The translations under genes and the position numbers were made by a program. The notes beneath the pieces were generated by a model, which was not told where the DNA came from, ran no database searches, and worked only from the letters and a program-made list of their open reading frames with translations. Shown here in pieces: positions 19,389-32,000 of a DNA stretch of 64,000 bases (position 1 is the stretch's first letter; each line of letters starts with the position of its first letter). Location: positions 174,153-238,152 of the forward strand of contig RXIV01000007.1 of assembly GCA_003989085.1 (NCBI GenBank). Reading direction: 5' to 3'. The DNA comes from Candidatus Competibacteraceae bacterium. GTDB lineage: Bacteria; Pseudomonadota; Gammaproteobacteria; Competibacterales; Competibacteraceae.

Positions 19389-19934
19389 TCATGTCAGATC
19401 ATCAGTGCCCGGCTCCGCATCAGCGCCATCGCCTTCGGGGTGCAATACCCGCAGCCGCTCCGGAGCGAATTCGGCCAGTTTCAGCGCTGTTTCTCGAGGA
19501 ATCAGCGGGAAATCGAACTCGTGCCGGTCGCCATGCGCTATCGCCAACCGGCCCGTCGCCAACCCCTTACGCTGCGGTGGCGTCACCCGGATCGCTCGAA
19601 TCCAATGTCCATCGCTATCGAGAAAGTTGTAATGAATCTCAGCCTCAGCCTCATTCAGCCGATGGCTGTCTATCAACTGACGGGCGCGAACTGCCTGTTC
19701 ACGACGCTGCTTCTCGGCTTCGCGCTCCAAATTCAGCTGTCGATCGGCTTCACGCTTGCGAGCAGCTTCAATCTCGATCTGCCGACGGGCCTCTGCCTGC
19801 CGGGCCGCCGCCTCCGCCGCTAGCGCTTTGTCCTTCTTCTTCTGGTGATCCTGCTTGCGGACATCGGCTTCCAGTTTTTTCGCCTTGTCCGCCGACGCCA
19901 GTCCCGCTTTCAACAGTTCATCTCGCAATGACAT
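19389..19934 (-). CDS. DUF2058 (YaiL-type) protein
   Basis: A 181-residue soluble protein of the DUF2058 family, often annotated as nucleoprotein/polynucleotide-associated enzyme without firm evidence. The start MSLRDELLKAGL is the family's typical opening, so I use the ATG at 19934 rather than the longer open frame. Residues about 20-110 are a highly charged Lys/Glu/Arg/Ala-rich coiled coil. The C-terminal part with HYNFLDSDGHWIRAI and RLAIAHG is the compact conserved domain. It follows serA on the same strand. A hairpin of GCCGCC (19367-19372) and GGCGGC (19382-19387) lies just past its stop and may end it and the converging cysA transcript. Cellular role unknown. Confidence 0.8.
   Translation of the reverse strand: MSLRDELLKAGLASADKAKKLEADVRKQDHQKKKDKALAAEAAARQAEARRQIEIEAARKREADRQLNLEREAEKQRREQAVRARQLIDSHRLNEAEAEIHYNFLDSDGHWIRAIRVTPPQRKGLATGRLAIAHGDRHEFDFPLIPRETALKLAEFAPERLRVLHPEGDGADAEPGTDDLT
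19621..19636 (+). promoter_or_regulatory. Ter-like sequence (possible Tus binding site)
   Basis: This 16-base stretch fits the general E. coli Ter consensus AGNATGTTGTAAYKAA with one mismatch (A for T at position 5), a change also present in E. coli TerJ. It lies inside the DUF2058 coding sequence, so it may simply encode HYNFL. It is listed because a Tus-like gene lies at 7.6 kb. Weak evidence on its own. Confidence 0.2.
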
Positions 19935-19991
19935 CGCTGGTCTGCTCCGGTTTTGGCTGCCTGTCAAACCGGCTGGAAGCCGGCTCCCCAT

Positions 19992-21230
19992 TCAATACAG
20001 CACCCGGGTGCGAATCGTGCCGGGGACCTCATCCAGGCGCTTTTTCAATTGCAAGGTCTCGGCCCGCGCATCGCCATCCACGTCAATCACCACATAGCCA
20101 ATCTGGGCGTTGGTTTGCAGATATTGACCGGCGATATTGATTCGCAGTTCGGAAAAGACTGCGTTGATCCCCGACAGCACACCGGGCTGGTTGCGGTGAA
20201 TATGCAGCAGACGGTGTTTGCCAGGATGCTCCGGCAAAGACACTTCAGGGAAGTTAACCGAACCCAGAGTCGAGCCGTTATTGCTGTATTTCAGCAACTT
20301 GCCGGCCACTTCCAGCCCGATATTCTGTTGCGCCTCCTCGGTGCTGCCGCCGACATGCGGGGTCAGCAACACATTGTCGAAACGGCGCAACGGCGAAACA
20401 AACTCGTCTTCATTAGCTTTCGGCTCCTCCGGGAATACATCAATCGCTGCACCGGCCAGATGCCCCGACTCCAGCGCTTGGGTCAGCGCCGCCATGTCAA
20501 CCACTGTACCGCGTGCAGCGTTGATCAAAGCCGCACCTGGCTTCATCCGCGCCAGTTGTTCTGCGCCGATCATTTTGAAGGTCTGCGGGGTTTCCGGAAC
20601 GTGCAGCGTCACTACATCGGCCCGTTCCAGCAGTGCCTCCAACGTCGGCAACGGCTGGGCATTACCCAGCGCCAGCTTGGTTTCAATATCATAGAACAGC
20701 ACTCGCATCCCCAGCGCCTCAGCCAATACCCCGATCTGGGTGCCGATATGCCCATAGCCGACAATGCCCAGGCACTTGCCCCGCGCCTCGTGCGAACCGG
20801 TGGCAGTCTTCACCCAACCGCCACGATGAGCGGCGGCATTGCGCTGCGGGATGCCGCGCAGCAACAGGATAATCTCGGCCAGCGCCAGCTCGGCCACGCT
20901 GCGGGTATTGGAAAATGGCGCATTGAACACCGGAACGCCGCGCCATTGGGCCACGGTCAGATCGACCTGATTGGTGCCAATGCAAAAGCAGCCAATCCCA
21001 ATCAGCCGGGGAGCGTGCTCCAGCACCGGAGCGGTCAACTGGGTCGCTGAGCGAATGCCGATGAAATAGGCATCGCTGACCGCCTCCAGCAACTGCGGCG
21101 CGGGCAGCGCCTTGGTGTGAATGGCGATGTTGGTGTAGCCATCCGCCTGAAACGCCGCTACGGCGCTGGGGTGAACGCCTTCCAGCAACAGGATCTTGAT
21201 CCGGCTCTTATCAAGGGAAGTCTGGCTCAT
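19992..21230 (-). CDS. serA: D-3-phosphoglycerate dehydrogenase
   Basis: SerA oxidises 3-phosphoglycerate in the first step of serine synthesis; many SerA enzymes regenerate NAD by reducing 2-oxoglutarate to D-2-hydroxyglutarate. The 412-residue protein matches E. coli SerA (410): substrate domain with IGIRSATQLT, Rossmann motif GIVGYGHIGTQIGVLAE, catalytic Arg in INAARGTVVD, Glu near DVFPEEP and His in LTPHVGGSTEEAQ. A C-terminal ACT domain (about residues 340-412, GINAVFSELRINIAGQYL) suggests feedback by serine. The divergent neighbour is a D-2-hydroxyglutarate dehydrogenase-like gene, a meaningful pairing. A sequence reading TATAAT on the minus strand lies at 21353-21358. Confidence 0.95.
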   Translation of the reverse strand: MSQTSLDKSRIKILLLEGVHPSAVAAFQADGYTNIAIHTKALPAPQLLEAVSDAYFIGIRSATQLTAPVLEHAPRLIGIGCFCIGTNQVDLTVAQWRGVPVFNAPFSNTRSVAELALAEIILLLRGIPQRNAAAHRGGWVKTATGSHEARGKCLGIVGYGHIGTQIGVLAEALGMRVLFYDIETKLALGNAQPLPTLEALLERADVVTLHVPETPQTFKMIGAEQLARMKPGAALINAARGTVVDMAALTQALESGHLAGAAIDVFPEEPKANEDEFVSPLRRFDNVLLTPHVGGSTEEAQQNIGLEVAGKLLKYSNNGSTLGSVNFPEVSLPEHPGKHRLLHIHRNQPGVLSGINAVFSELRINIAGQYLQTNAQIGYVVIDVDGDARAETLQLKKRLDEVPGTIRTRVLY

Positions 21231-21456
21231 CGATCTCGCAATCCGGTTAGTTTTAGAGAGTTAAAAGGATTTAGGGTCATGCTATCGTCCGCCACGCCGA
21301 ATCCACAGCTTCGCGCCGGTTGACAGACTTTCTTAGCTCTGCGGTCGTGAAATTATACCGTCTTCATTTCGGCTGGCCGTTATATTATTCCTTGGCAATC
21401 CAGCGATGACGCGTTCTATTGCGCTTCGTCAATCCCATGACAACGAGTTAATCACC

Positions 21457-22857
21457 ATGCCCCATTCAACCGATCCAACCGCTCTGCTGAACGGCATTTA
21501 CGCCTTCATCGACCCGGCCCAGGTTCGCACGGATCCCGACAGTTGCCTGAATTATGGCCGCGACTGGACCCGGCTCTATGCGCCTAACCCGCTGGCGGTG
21601 GTCTTGCCAAACAGCATTGCTCAGGTGCAAGCCCTGGTGCGCTACGCCAATGAGCACCGGTTGGCGCTGGTTCCCTCCGGCGGACGGACCGGCTTGAGCG
21701 GGGCGGCGGTGGCTTGCCGGGGTGAAATTGTGGTGGCGCTGGAGCGGATGAATCAAATTCTCGATTTTGATCCAGTGGATCGCAGTGTGACCTGTCAGGC
21801 TGGCGTCGTGACTGAGACAGTGCAGAATTTCGCCCGCGATCATGGCCTGTATTATCCCGTGGATTTCGCCTCACGCGGCTCCAGTCAAATCGGCGGCAAT
21901 ATCGCCACCAATGCTGGCGGGATTAAAGTCATCCGCTATGGCCTGACCCGTGATTGGATCACCGGGCTGAAAGTAGTGACTGGCAGCGGCGATTTACTGG
22001 ATCTAAACCGGGGTCTGATTAAAAACGCCAGTGGTTACGACTTGCGGCATTTGTTTATCGGCAGTGAAGGAACTTTGGGGATTATTGTCGAGACAACGCT
22101 GAAACTGACTCGGCCACTATGCGAACCAGTCGTCATGGTTCTGGGCGTCCCTGATCTGGATAGCGTCATGTCGCTGTATCATGTTTTCCGCAATAAACTG
22201 GAGTTAAGTGCCTTCGAATTCTTCTCGGAACCGGCGCTAGGCCATGTACTGAAAAAAGGGCTGCACCGACCGTTTGATGCGGCGACGCCTTATTATGTAC
22301 TGATTGAGTTCGAAAACCCCGGGCAACTACATACCGATACGGCACTGGCGCTGTTCGAGCAGTGCGCTGAACAAGGCTGGCTGGCCGATGGCGTGATCAG
22401 CCAGAGTGAGCATCAGGCCAAAGAATTATGGCGATTGCGGGAAGATATTAGCGAGTCCATTTCCGAACACCTACCGTACAAGAACGATCTGGCGGTGAGG
22501 ATTTCGCGAGCGCCAGCTTTTCTGGCAGAAGCTGATGCGCTGTTAACACGGGAATACCCGGATTTTGAAGTCTTATGGTACGGGCATATCGGCGATGGCA
22601 ACCTGCATATCAATATTCTCAAACCAACCGCTATGGATCATCCAGCCTTTGTAGCAAAATGTGGCGCGGTCAGCGAACATCTATTCGGGATTTTACAACA
22701 ATATGGCGGCAGCATCTCTGCTGAACATGGCGTGGGTCTGACTAAGAAACCGTATTTGCACTATACCCGCGATGCGGCTGAAATCAGCTATCTGCGAGCG
22801 ATTAAAAAAGCATTTGATCCCAATGGAATCATGAATCCGGGAAAGATTTTTGATTAA
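21457..22857 (+). CDS. FAD-linked D-2-hydroxyglutarate dehydrogenase-like oxidoreductase
   Basis: An FAD-binding type 4 oxidase with a GlcD/D2HGDH C-terminus, 466 residues from ATG 21457. The FAD site shows PSGGRTGLSGAAVA and SSQIGGNIATNAGGIKVIRYG; the C-terminal metal/substrate region shows WYGHIGDGNLHINI and SAEHGVGLTKK. Close relatives include D-lactate, glycolate and D-2-hydroxyglutarate dehydrogenases. Because it is divergent from serA, as in Pseudomonas where this enzyme removes the D-2-hydroxyglutarate made by SerA, that substrate is the best guess. The open frame extends to an ATG at 21406, but 21457 gives the family length. Electrons probably pass to an electron transfer flavoprotein or the quinone pool. 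Confidence 0.82.
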   Translation: MPHSTDPTALLNGIYAFIDPAQVRTDPDSCLNYGRDWTRLYAPNPLAVVLPNSIAQVQALVRYANEHRLALVPSGGRTGLSGAAVACRGEIVVALERMNQILDFDPVDRSVTCQAGVVTETVQNFARDHGLYYPVDFASRGSSQIGGNIATNAGGIKVIRYGLTRDWITGLKVVTGSGDLLDLNRGLIKNASGYDLRHLFIGSEGTLGIIVETTLKLTRPLCEPVVMVLGVPDLDSVMSLYHVFRNKLELSAFEFFSEPALGHVLKKGLHRPFDAATPYYVLIEFENPGQLHTDTALALFEQCAEQGWLADGVISQSEHQAKELWRLREDISESISEHLPYKNDLAVRISRAPAFLAEADALLTREYPDFEVLWYGHIGDGNLHINILKPTAMDHPAFVAKCGAVSEHLFGILQQYGGSISAEHGVGLTKKPYLHYTRDAAEISYLRAIKKAFDPNGIMNPGKIFD

Positions 22858-22915
22858 CGTCGTGGAAAAATACGGCCATGAAATCATGCGCCAGATGATT
22901 CTATCGCAATCAGTA

Positions 22916-22960
22916 ATGCGGGCCCCTTGTCTGCTGAGAACATGGACAAGAGGCCCGCAT
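22916..22960. terminator. Bidirectional terminator hairpin
   Basis: ATGCGGGCC (22916-22924) pairs with GGCCCGCAT (22952-22960) and inside it CTTGTC (22926-22931) pairs with GACAAG (22945-22950). It lies between the converging D-2-hydroxyglutarate dehydrogenase-like gene and lpdA, where a two-way stop is expected. No long T tract on either side. Confidence 0.65.
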
Positions 22961-22972
22961 CACAAGCAATAG

Positions 22973-24427
22973 CTAACGCTTCTTCTTGGGGATATACAAA
23001 TCAGTAATCGTCCCCTCGAACACTTCCGCCGCCATGCCCACCGACTCACCCAGCGTCGGGTGAGGATGAATGGTCAGGGCAATATCCGCCGCATCACAGC
23101 CCATTTCAATCGCCAGCGCCACTTCACTGATTAAGTCCCCTGCCCCAGTGCCGACAATCCCGCCGCCGACAATTCGGTGTGTTTCTTCGTCAAAAATCAG
23201 CTTGCTAAAGCCTTCATCGCGGCCATTAGCAATCGCCCGCCCTGACGCCGCCCACGGGAACTTGCCAACGCCTATTTTAATTCCCTGCTGTTTCGCTGCT
23301 TCTTCCGTCAGACCCACCCATGCCACTTCCGGATCGGTATACGCAACACCGGGAATGACTCGGGCATCGAAGAAACTCTTATGACCAGCAGCGACCTCAG
23401 CAGCAACATGAGCTTCATGCACCGCCTTATGCGCCAGCATGGGTTGCCCGACAATATCGCCAATGGCGAAAATATGCGGGATATTGGTGCGTTGCTGTTT
23501 ATCGACCGGGATAAATCCGCGCTCGTCTATCGTGACGCCGGCTTGATCTGCGCCAATTTTACGGCCATTAGGACTGCGCCCAGCCGATTGCAGAATCAAA
23601 TCGTAAAGCTGCGGTTCCGCCGGCGCATTCTCGCCTTCAAAGGTGACCCGCAAGCCTTCTGGCAAAACCTCAACTGCCGTGGTCCTGGTTTTCAGCATAA
23701 CCTTGTCGAAGCGTCCGGCGTTCTTTTTCTCCCAGACCTTGACCAAATCCCGATCCGGCCCCTGCATTAATCCATCCAGCATCTCCACTACGTCAATCCG
23801 GGCACCAAGACTGGAATACACCGTCGCCATTTCCAGACCAATAATGCCACCGCCAATGACTAATAATCGTTTCGGAGCAAAACGCAACTCCAACGCCCCG
23901 GTTGAATCGACAATGCGCGGATCTTCCGGGATGAAGGGCAAATGCACTGCCTGACTGCCGGCGGCAATAATGCACTGGTCGAAACGAATCACCTGTTTCT
24001 CGCTGGTTTTATCCTGCCCTGATCCTGTCGTCAGTTCGACTTCAACATGATGTGAATCGAGAAAATGACCATAGCCGCGCACTACATCGACCTTGCGGGC
24101 CTTAGCCATACCAGCTAGCCCACCAGTCAACTTGCTGACAACCTTACTTTTATGAGTCCGCAATTTGTCTAGATCAATGGTCGGCGGACCGAAGGCAACA
24201 CCTAGATCAGCAAAATGAGCAGCCTCATCCATTACTGCTGCAACGTGCAACAACGCTTTGGATGGAATGCAGCCGACATTCAGGCAGACGCCGCCCAAGG
24301 AGGGGTAGCGCTCAACCAGCAGGGTTTTCAGGCCAAGATCGGCGGCGCGAAAGGCGGCGCTATAACCGCCGGGACCAGCGCCTAATACCAGTAGTTCAGT
24401 GTGAAGATGGGGTTCCAGATGGCTCAT
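22973..24427 (-). CDS. lpdA: Dihydrolipoyl dehydrogenase (E3)
   Basis: E3 re-oxidises the lipoyl groups of pyruvate dehydrogenase and passes electrons to NAD. The 484-residue protein has the FAD fold GAGPGGYSAAFRAADLG, the redox disulfide GGVCLNVGCIPSK near residue 45, the NAD fold IGGGIIGLEMATVYSSLG and the C-terminal active-site His-Glu in HPHPTLGESV. I use ATG 24427; a GTG at 24442 adds five residues and is possible. It is the third gene of aceE-aceF-lpdA and may also serve 2-oxoglutarate dehydrogenase if no other copy exists. Confidence 0.95.
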   Translation of the reverse strand: MSHLEPHLHTELLVLGAGPGGYSAAFRAADLGLKTLLVERYPSLGGVCLNVGCIPSKALLHVAAVMDEAAHFADLGVAFGPPTIDLDKLRTHKSKVVSKLTGGLAGMAKARKVDVVRGYGHFLDSHHVEVELTTGSGQDKTSEKQVIRFDQCIIAAGSQAVHLPFIPEDPRIVDSTGALELRFAPKRLLVIGGGIIGLEMATVYSSLGARIDVVEMLDGLMQGPDRDLVKVWEKKNAGRFDKVMLKTRTTAVEVLPEGLRVTFEGENAPAEPQLYDLILQSAGRSPNGRKIGADQAGVTIDERGFIPVDKQQRTNIPHIFAIGDIVGQPMLAHKAVHEAHVAAEVAAGHKSFFDARVIPGVAYTDPEVAWVGLTEEAAKQQGIKIGVGKFPWAASGRAIANGRDEGFSKLIFDEETHRIVGGGIVGTGAGDLISEVALAIEMGCDAADIALTIHPHPTLGESVGMAAEVFEGTITDLYIPKKKR

Positions 24428-24458
24428 AACGGATGGGTCCACTCGAATGTTGCGGGAA

Positions 24459-24483
24459 CCCCTCTCCCGCAGTGGGAAAGGGG
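24459..24483. repeat. CCCCTCTCCC-type intergenic palindrome
   Basis: CCCCTCTCCC, loop GCAGT, GGGAAAGGGG: a 10-bp stem with one mismatch in the 82-base gap between aceF and lpdA. It resembles the palindrome after murJ (43568-43592). Such GC-rich palindromes are common between genes of proteobacteria; it may trim lpdA expression. Confidence 0.5.
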
Positions 24484-24509
24484 CAATAAAGGTAGCAGCG
24501 TCTTAACGT

Positions 24510-26147
24510 TTAAAGGAGCAGCCGCCGGATATCGCTCAGCAGTCTGGTTAGAGTCACGCTAAACCGCGCTGCCTGCGCTCCATCAATCACCCGATGGTCA
24601 TAGGATAATGACAACGGCAGGAGCAATCGAGGCGTGAACTCTTTGCCATTCCATACCGGCTTGATTTGCGCACGAGTCGCGCCAAGAATGGCTACTTCCG
24701 GAGCATTGACAATCGGGGTAAAGGCCACTCCGCCAATCCCGCCCAGGCTGGAAATGGTGAAGCATGCGCCCTGCATTTCGCCAGGGCCGAGTTTCTTATT
24801 GCGGGCCTTGGCGGACAATTCGCCTAACTCCGCTGATAAGGCGAAGATGTTTTTCTGATCAACATCCCGGATCACCGGCACCACCAGTCCGTCTGGCGTA
24901 TCTACCGCCACGCCGATATGGCAATACTTTTTCAGCACCAGATTTTCACCGGTCGCATCCAGCGAGGCATTAAAATTCGGCCAGGTTTTCAACGCGGCGG
25001 CGCTGGCTTTCAGCAGAAAACTCAGCATCGTTACTCGCACCCCACGCTGTTCCGCTTCTTTCGCTAGCGACTGGCGGAAAGCGTCCACTTCGGTAATATC
25101 CGCCTCGTCATGGTGGGTGACGTGCGGCACATTCAACCAGGCGCGATGCAGATTAGCCCCGGACAGCTTCTTGATTCGGGAAAGCGGCTGCATCTCAACC
25201 GCGCCGAATTTGGCGAAATCGACCGGCGGGATCGGCGGAATACCCATGTAACCCGCTGGCAAGCTGCCCGATCCACCTTCACCGGTTAGCGACGCCGGTT
25301 TGAAGGTTCCCGACATCACTTGCTTAACGAAGCTCTGCACGTCTTCCTTGACAATCCGCCCCTTGGGGCCAGAACCAGTAACGACTCGGGTTAGATCCAC
25401 GCCCAACTCACGGGCAAAGCGGCGGATCGAAGGACTAGCGTGGACCTTGCCTTGGCCGGGCGGCAAGGGTGGGACCGCTGGCGGCGGTGGCGCTTTGACC
25501 GGTGGCTGCGGCGGGGCCGTCGCTGGTTTGGGACTGCGCGGCCCCAAGGCAATCGCGCTTAAGGTATCCGGCAATTGCGGTTTGGCGACAACATCCACTT
25601 CAGCGCTCAGCAGCAGCAGAATAAGATCGCCCTGAGAAACCTTGTCGCCGATCTTGCGTTCGATGCTTTGCACCGTGCCGGAGAACGGCGAAGGCACATC
25701 CATATTGGCTTTGTCGCTTTCCAGGACAATCAGCGGGGTATCAATGTCCACGTGATCGCCGGGAGCCACCAGGATCTCGATCACCGGCACATCCTTGAAG
25801 TCCCCGATGTCCGGTACCCGCACTTCCCGGGTCTGACTGCCGAGAGCGGGAACCGGCGGCGCGGCAGGGCCGGCAGTCGAAACCGGCTCCGGCGCAGTCA
25901 CCGTCTCGGCGACCTCCAGATACAGGATCGGGTCGCCTTCGGACACTTTATCGCCAGGCTTGATTTTGATCTCACGCACTACGCCGGTGAGCGGCGAAGG
26001 CACCTCCATGCTGGCCTTGTCGGTCTCGATCATGATCAGCGGCGTTTCCACCTCGATCACATCGCCCACCGCCACCAGCACTTCAACCACGTCTACGCCC
26101 TTGAAGTCGCCGATATCCGGCACATGAATTTCTTTAATCATGCTCAT
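24510..26147 (-). CDS. aceF: Dihydrolipoyllysine acetyltransferase (E2 of pyruvate dehydrogenase)
   Basis: E2 forms the core of the pyruvate dehydrogenase complex and transfers acetyl groups to CoA. The 545-residue protein has two lipoyl domains, with lipoylated lysines in DKASM (K44) and DKANM (K146), separated by Ala/Pro-rich linkers. A peripheral subunit-binding domain follows (HASPSIRRFARELGVDLTRV, about residue 245), then the catalytic domain ending in SYDHRVIDGAQAARF with the HRxxDG active site. E. coli has three lipoyl domains, so two is a normal variant. Start is ATG 26147 with GAGAG upstream, 25 bases after aceE. Confidence 0.96.
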   Translation of the reverse strand: MSMIKEIHVPDIGDFKGVDVVEVLVAVGDVIEVETPLIMIETDKASMEVPSPLTGVVREIKIKPGDKVSEGDPILYLEVAETVTAPEPVSTAGPAAPPVPALGSQTREVRVPDIGDFKDVPVIEILVAPGDHVDIDTPLIVLESDKANMDVPSPFSGTVQSIERKIGDKVSQGDLILLLLSAEVDVVAKPQLPDTLSAIALGPRSPKPATAPPQPPVKAPPPPAVPPLPPGQGKVHASPSIRRFARELGVDLTRVVTGSGPKGRIVKEDVQSFVKQVMSGTFKPASLTGEGGSGSLPAGYMGIPPIPPVDFAKFGAVEMQPLSRIKKLSGANLHRAWLNVPHVTHHDEADITEVDAFRQSLAKEAEQRGVRVTMLSFLLKASAAALKTWPNFNASLDATGENLVLKKYCHIGVAVDTPDGLVVPVIRDVDQKNIFALSAELGELSAKARNKKLGPGEMQGACFTISSLGGIGGVAFTPIVNAPEVAILGATRAQIKPVWNGKEFTPRLLLPLSLSYDHRVIDGAQAARFSVTLTRLLSDIRRLLL

Positions 26148-26172
26148 GTGAATTTCTCTCTGGGCCGGTCAG

Positions 26173-28830
<2,658 letters not shown>

Positions 28831-28845
28831 TAGGGGAGAATCCTG

Positions 28846-28870
28846 TCGGGTAGTTTTTCGGGTAGTTTTT
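28846..28870. repeat. 12-base tandem repeat in the aceE leader
   Basis: TCGGGTAGTTTT is present twice in direct tandem (period 12, second copy from 28858) a few bases upstream of the aceE start. Seen directly; a role in the leader is unknown. Confidence 0.6.
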
Positions 28871-28883
28871 TGTGAAACCTGGC

Positions 28884-28921
28884 CCCGGCACGAGCCGGGC
28901 GGACGACCAAGGAGATTGGTC
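28884..28921. promoter_or_regulatory. Two adjacent hairpins between aceE and dabA
   Basis: CCCGGC-ACGA-GCCGGG (28884-28899) and GACCAA-GGAGA-TTGGTC (28905-28921) are perfect short stems side by side, about 55-90 bases upstream of aceE. They could be leader structures of aceE or operator half-sites (for example of a PdhR-like regulator). No recognised consensus was identified. Confidence 0.3.
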
Positions 28922-29073
28922 GGGAAATGATTCAACTATAGACCGGGAACCAGGAAAGTCATCCAGAGTGGCCAAGGTTGGCTCCACAACCCAGGCCGGA
29001 TTGTTATATTTTGTAGATGGACAGCAACTCGTTCAAAACCTGACTCCGCCCGCTTAAAAATTAAAGGCTAACG

Positions 29074-32000
29074 ATGGATCATGATTCTCATCAATCAGTC
29101 GCGACCGATCCCCCGTCCTCGCCGGCCTCGCTAACGCCGCGCCAAATCGTTGAACAGGCACTAGCGCATCTGGATCATGTCTTGCCCGCGCAAGCGCCGA
29201 TCCTGAACTTCGTCCATCACAACACCCTGCACGGTTATCAGCAGTTGCCGTTTGAACAGGCGCTGGCCGCTGCCGAGCAACTCACTGGGATTCATGCCTA
29301 TTTACCGGATGCGGAGTTTCGCAAGCTCTATCGGGCTGGGCGGATCACTGACGCGGATCTGGACGCAGTCTTCGCCCAACGTCCGACGCTGGAGGCAGAA
29401 ACCGTGCTGGTTCAAATCGGCGAGCGGACCATTGGTCGAGGCGATGTGCTGCGGATTTCGCTGATTCACGGAGTCGAGGCGCTGTCCTTAAGCCAACTGG
29501 TCTGGCAAATGGAGGAACTCCACGCGACCGGCCAGTTTCAGGACGATGTCCCGGAGCCGGTGCGGCAACGGCTGCTGGCGGCGGCCCAACGCGACGGCTC
29601 AAGCAACCCCGGCGCAGCGCTGGAAGACTTGTGGCGGGCTGGTCTGGAAGGATTCCGGTTGCCCGCATTTACCCTGCATCCCGAAGAACTGGTTGACTTG
29701 CAACTGACCCTTGCCAAGTCGTTGCTGGCCCGGTTTCGGGGCGCAACTGCGGACGAAGACGGCCCCATCGTCCACAAGCGAATGCAAGCCGAGAGTCTGG
29801 CATTGCTGGAGCGGCTATTGGCCGATGTCGGCGATCAAATCACCCTGCGTAGCCTGTTGCGGATGCTGACCGGTCAGGACTGCTTCGATCAAGTGCGTCC
29901 AGAGTTGATCCGGCTGGCAGCCGCGCAGCTCGATGAAGGACTAGCGGCCTGGACTCTGCCGAATCGGGGCGAGGGCTTGTATGCCGCCTGGCGGCGGTTG
30001 GCAAAATCGGACCCGGCCTCCTGGACCGTTGCCAGCTTGCCGGATGACCCACTGGCGGCGATCAGCACGGAATTGCAACGGTTAGGTTTGGCAGAATCAC
30101 GCTGGGAAGGGTATCTGACCCGGCTGGCGCTGGAACTGCCCGGTTGGGCAGGGATGATGAACTGGCGGCAACAGCATCCTGACTACCCGGCCAATCAGAA
30201 TGCGCCCGTACGGCTGGCTGATCTGCTAGCGGTGCGGCTGGCGCTGGACCACCAGCAGCTGGAGCGGCTGTGTCGGGAAACCTGGGGAGTGGCCGGAACC
30301 TTGCCCGCCTTGCGCGACTACTTCACCGCCCGACCGGCAGAAGCGCTGATTCGCTACGCCCTGCACGAAGGGCGGTTGCCGGAGTATCTGGCGAGTCGGG
30401 CGCGCGCGTTGATCGAGGGGGGAATTGCGCCTGCCGGTTCTGTTCTACCGCCAGGAGGCGCGGGGAGCAAAGCGGCTTGGGACATGCTCGCTGACATGAT
30501 TTGGACCTGGCGGCACAGTCCGGTCGCTGCCGATCCGGGAACGCACACCGTGCATGGCAGTGCCTGGCGGCTGTTCCGCCTGGCGCAACATCTGGGCCTG
30601 TCGGGGGGCGAACTGCGGGCGCTGGCGCCGACTGATCTGGAGCGATTGCTGGCGGTGCTGGATGAGTTGCCTGCCGCCCGGCGCGGCGCGATCTGGCAGG
30701 CCGCTTACGAGCATCATTACCGCACCACGCTGATTAACGCACTGGCGAACAATCATGGCCGCTGGAGTCAGAGCCGACCTGACCGGCCCCAAGCCCAAGT
30801 GGTGTTCTGTATTGACGACCGGGAAGAAGGCTTTCGCCGCCATCTGGAGGAACTGAATCCGGGTATTGAAACCCTGGGCGCAGCCGGCTTCTTTGGCGTT
30901 GCGATGAACTGGCGGGGACTGGATGACCGCACCGTGACGCCGTTGTGTCCGGTGGTGGTCACCCCGGTTCACGAAGTCCGGGAAGTCGCCCGACCTGATG
31001 CCGAAGCGCAGCATCGCCACCGCAATCAGCGCCGCGCCTGGCGCAACCGGCTCCGGGCGATTTATCAGGAAATCCGCCGTAATCTGCTGTCATCGGCGTT
31101 GCTGATCGAACCGCTGGCCTGCGGCCTGTTGCCGATAGTGGCCGCCAAAATCTTCGCCCCCCACCGGCAAGGGCAACTGGCCGAGGCGACCGCCGCGTTG
31201 CTGGTTCCCGCTGCGCCGACCCAGGTTGCCATCACTGCATCTGACGACAACTCCCCCGTTGCCCCGGAACAACCGCGCCTCGGTTTTACTGACGCCGAAC
31301 AAGCGGATCGGGTAGCCGGATTGTTGCGCAATATCGGGTTGACCACTCGCTTTGCGCCGCTGGTGGTGCTGATGGGCCACGGTTCGATGAGTCAGAACAA
31401 CCCGCATCTAGGCGCTTACGATTGTGGAGCGTGTGGCGGGCGGCATGGCGGCCCGAATGCCCGAACCTTTGCCGCGATGGCGAACCGTCCGGCGGTGCGG
31501 GCCTTGTTGCCGGAACGCGGCATTCAACTCCCGGCGGAGTGCTGGTTCATCGGCGCGGAACACAATACCTGCGACGAGCAAATCACCTTCTATGACCAGC
31601 GCGATCTGCCTGACGCCGTGCAATCCGCCTTGCGAGACTTGCAACGGGATTTGGATCACGCTGGTCAACGGTCGGCTCATGAACGCTGCCGCCGATTCGC
31701 TTCAGCGCCAAGGCATCTCAGTCCGGCCCAGGCCCTGCGCCATGTGACGGAACGAAGCCGTGATTTCAGTCAGGCCCGCCCGGAACTCGGCCACGCCACC
31801 AACGCCGCCGCACTGGTCGGGCGGCGCACCATGAGTCAGGGCGTCTTCCTTGACCGGCGGGCATTCCTAGTATCCTACGATCCGACGCAGGACCCCGACG
31901 GCACGGTATTGGAAGGGATTCTGCTGGCGGTCGGACCAGTGGGAGCGGGCATCAATCTGGAGTACTACTTTTCCACCGTGAATAACGAGCGGCTGGGTTG

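Noticed and set aside
19953..21050. 365-codon open frame on the plus strand
   Set aside because: It is antisense to serA, which is intact and well conserved; the translated frame shows no recognised domain.
21457..22857. Glycolate oxidase subunit GlcD
   Set aside because: No glcE or glcF genes lie nearby, and the divergent partner is serA; D-2-hydroxyglutarate is the more likely substrate.
29059..29068. Copy of the TTAAAGGCT repeat before dabA
   Set aside because: Only about ten bases match and AAAGG there serves as the ribosome binding site, so it is likely chance.
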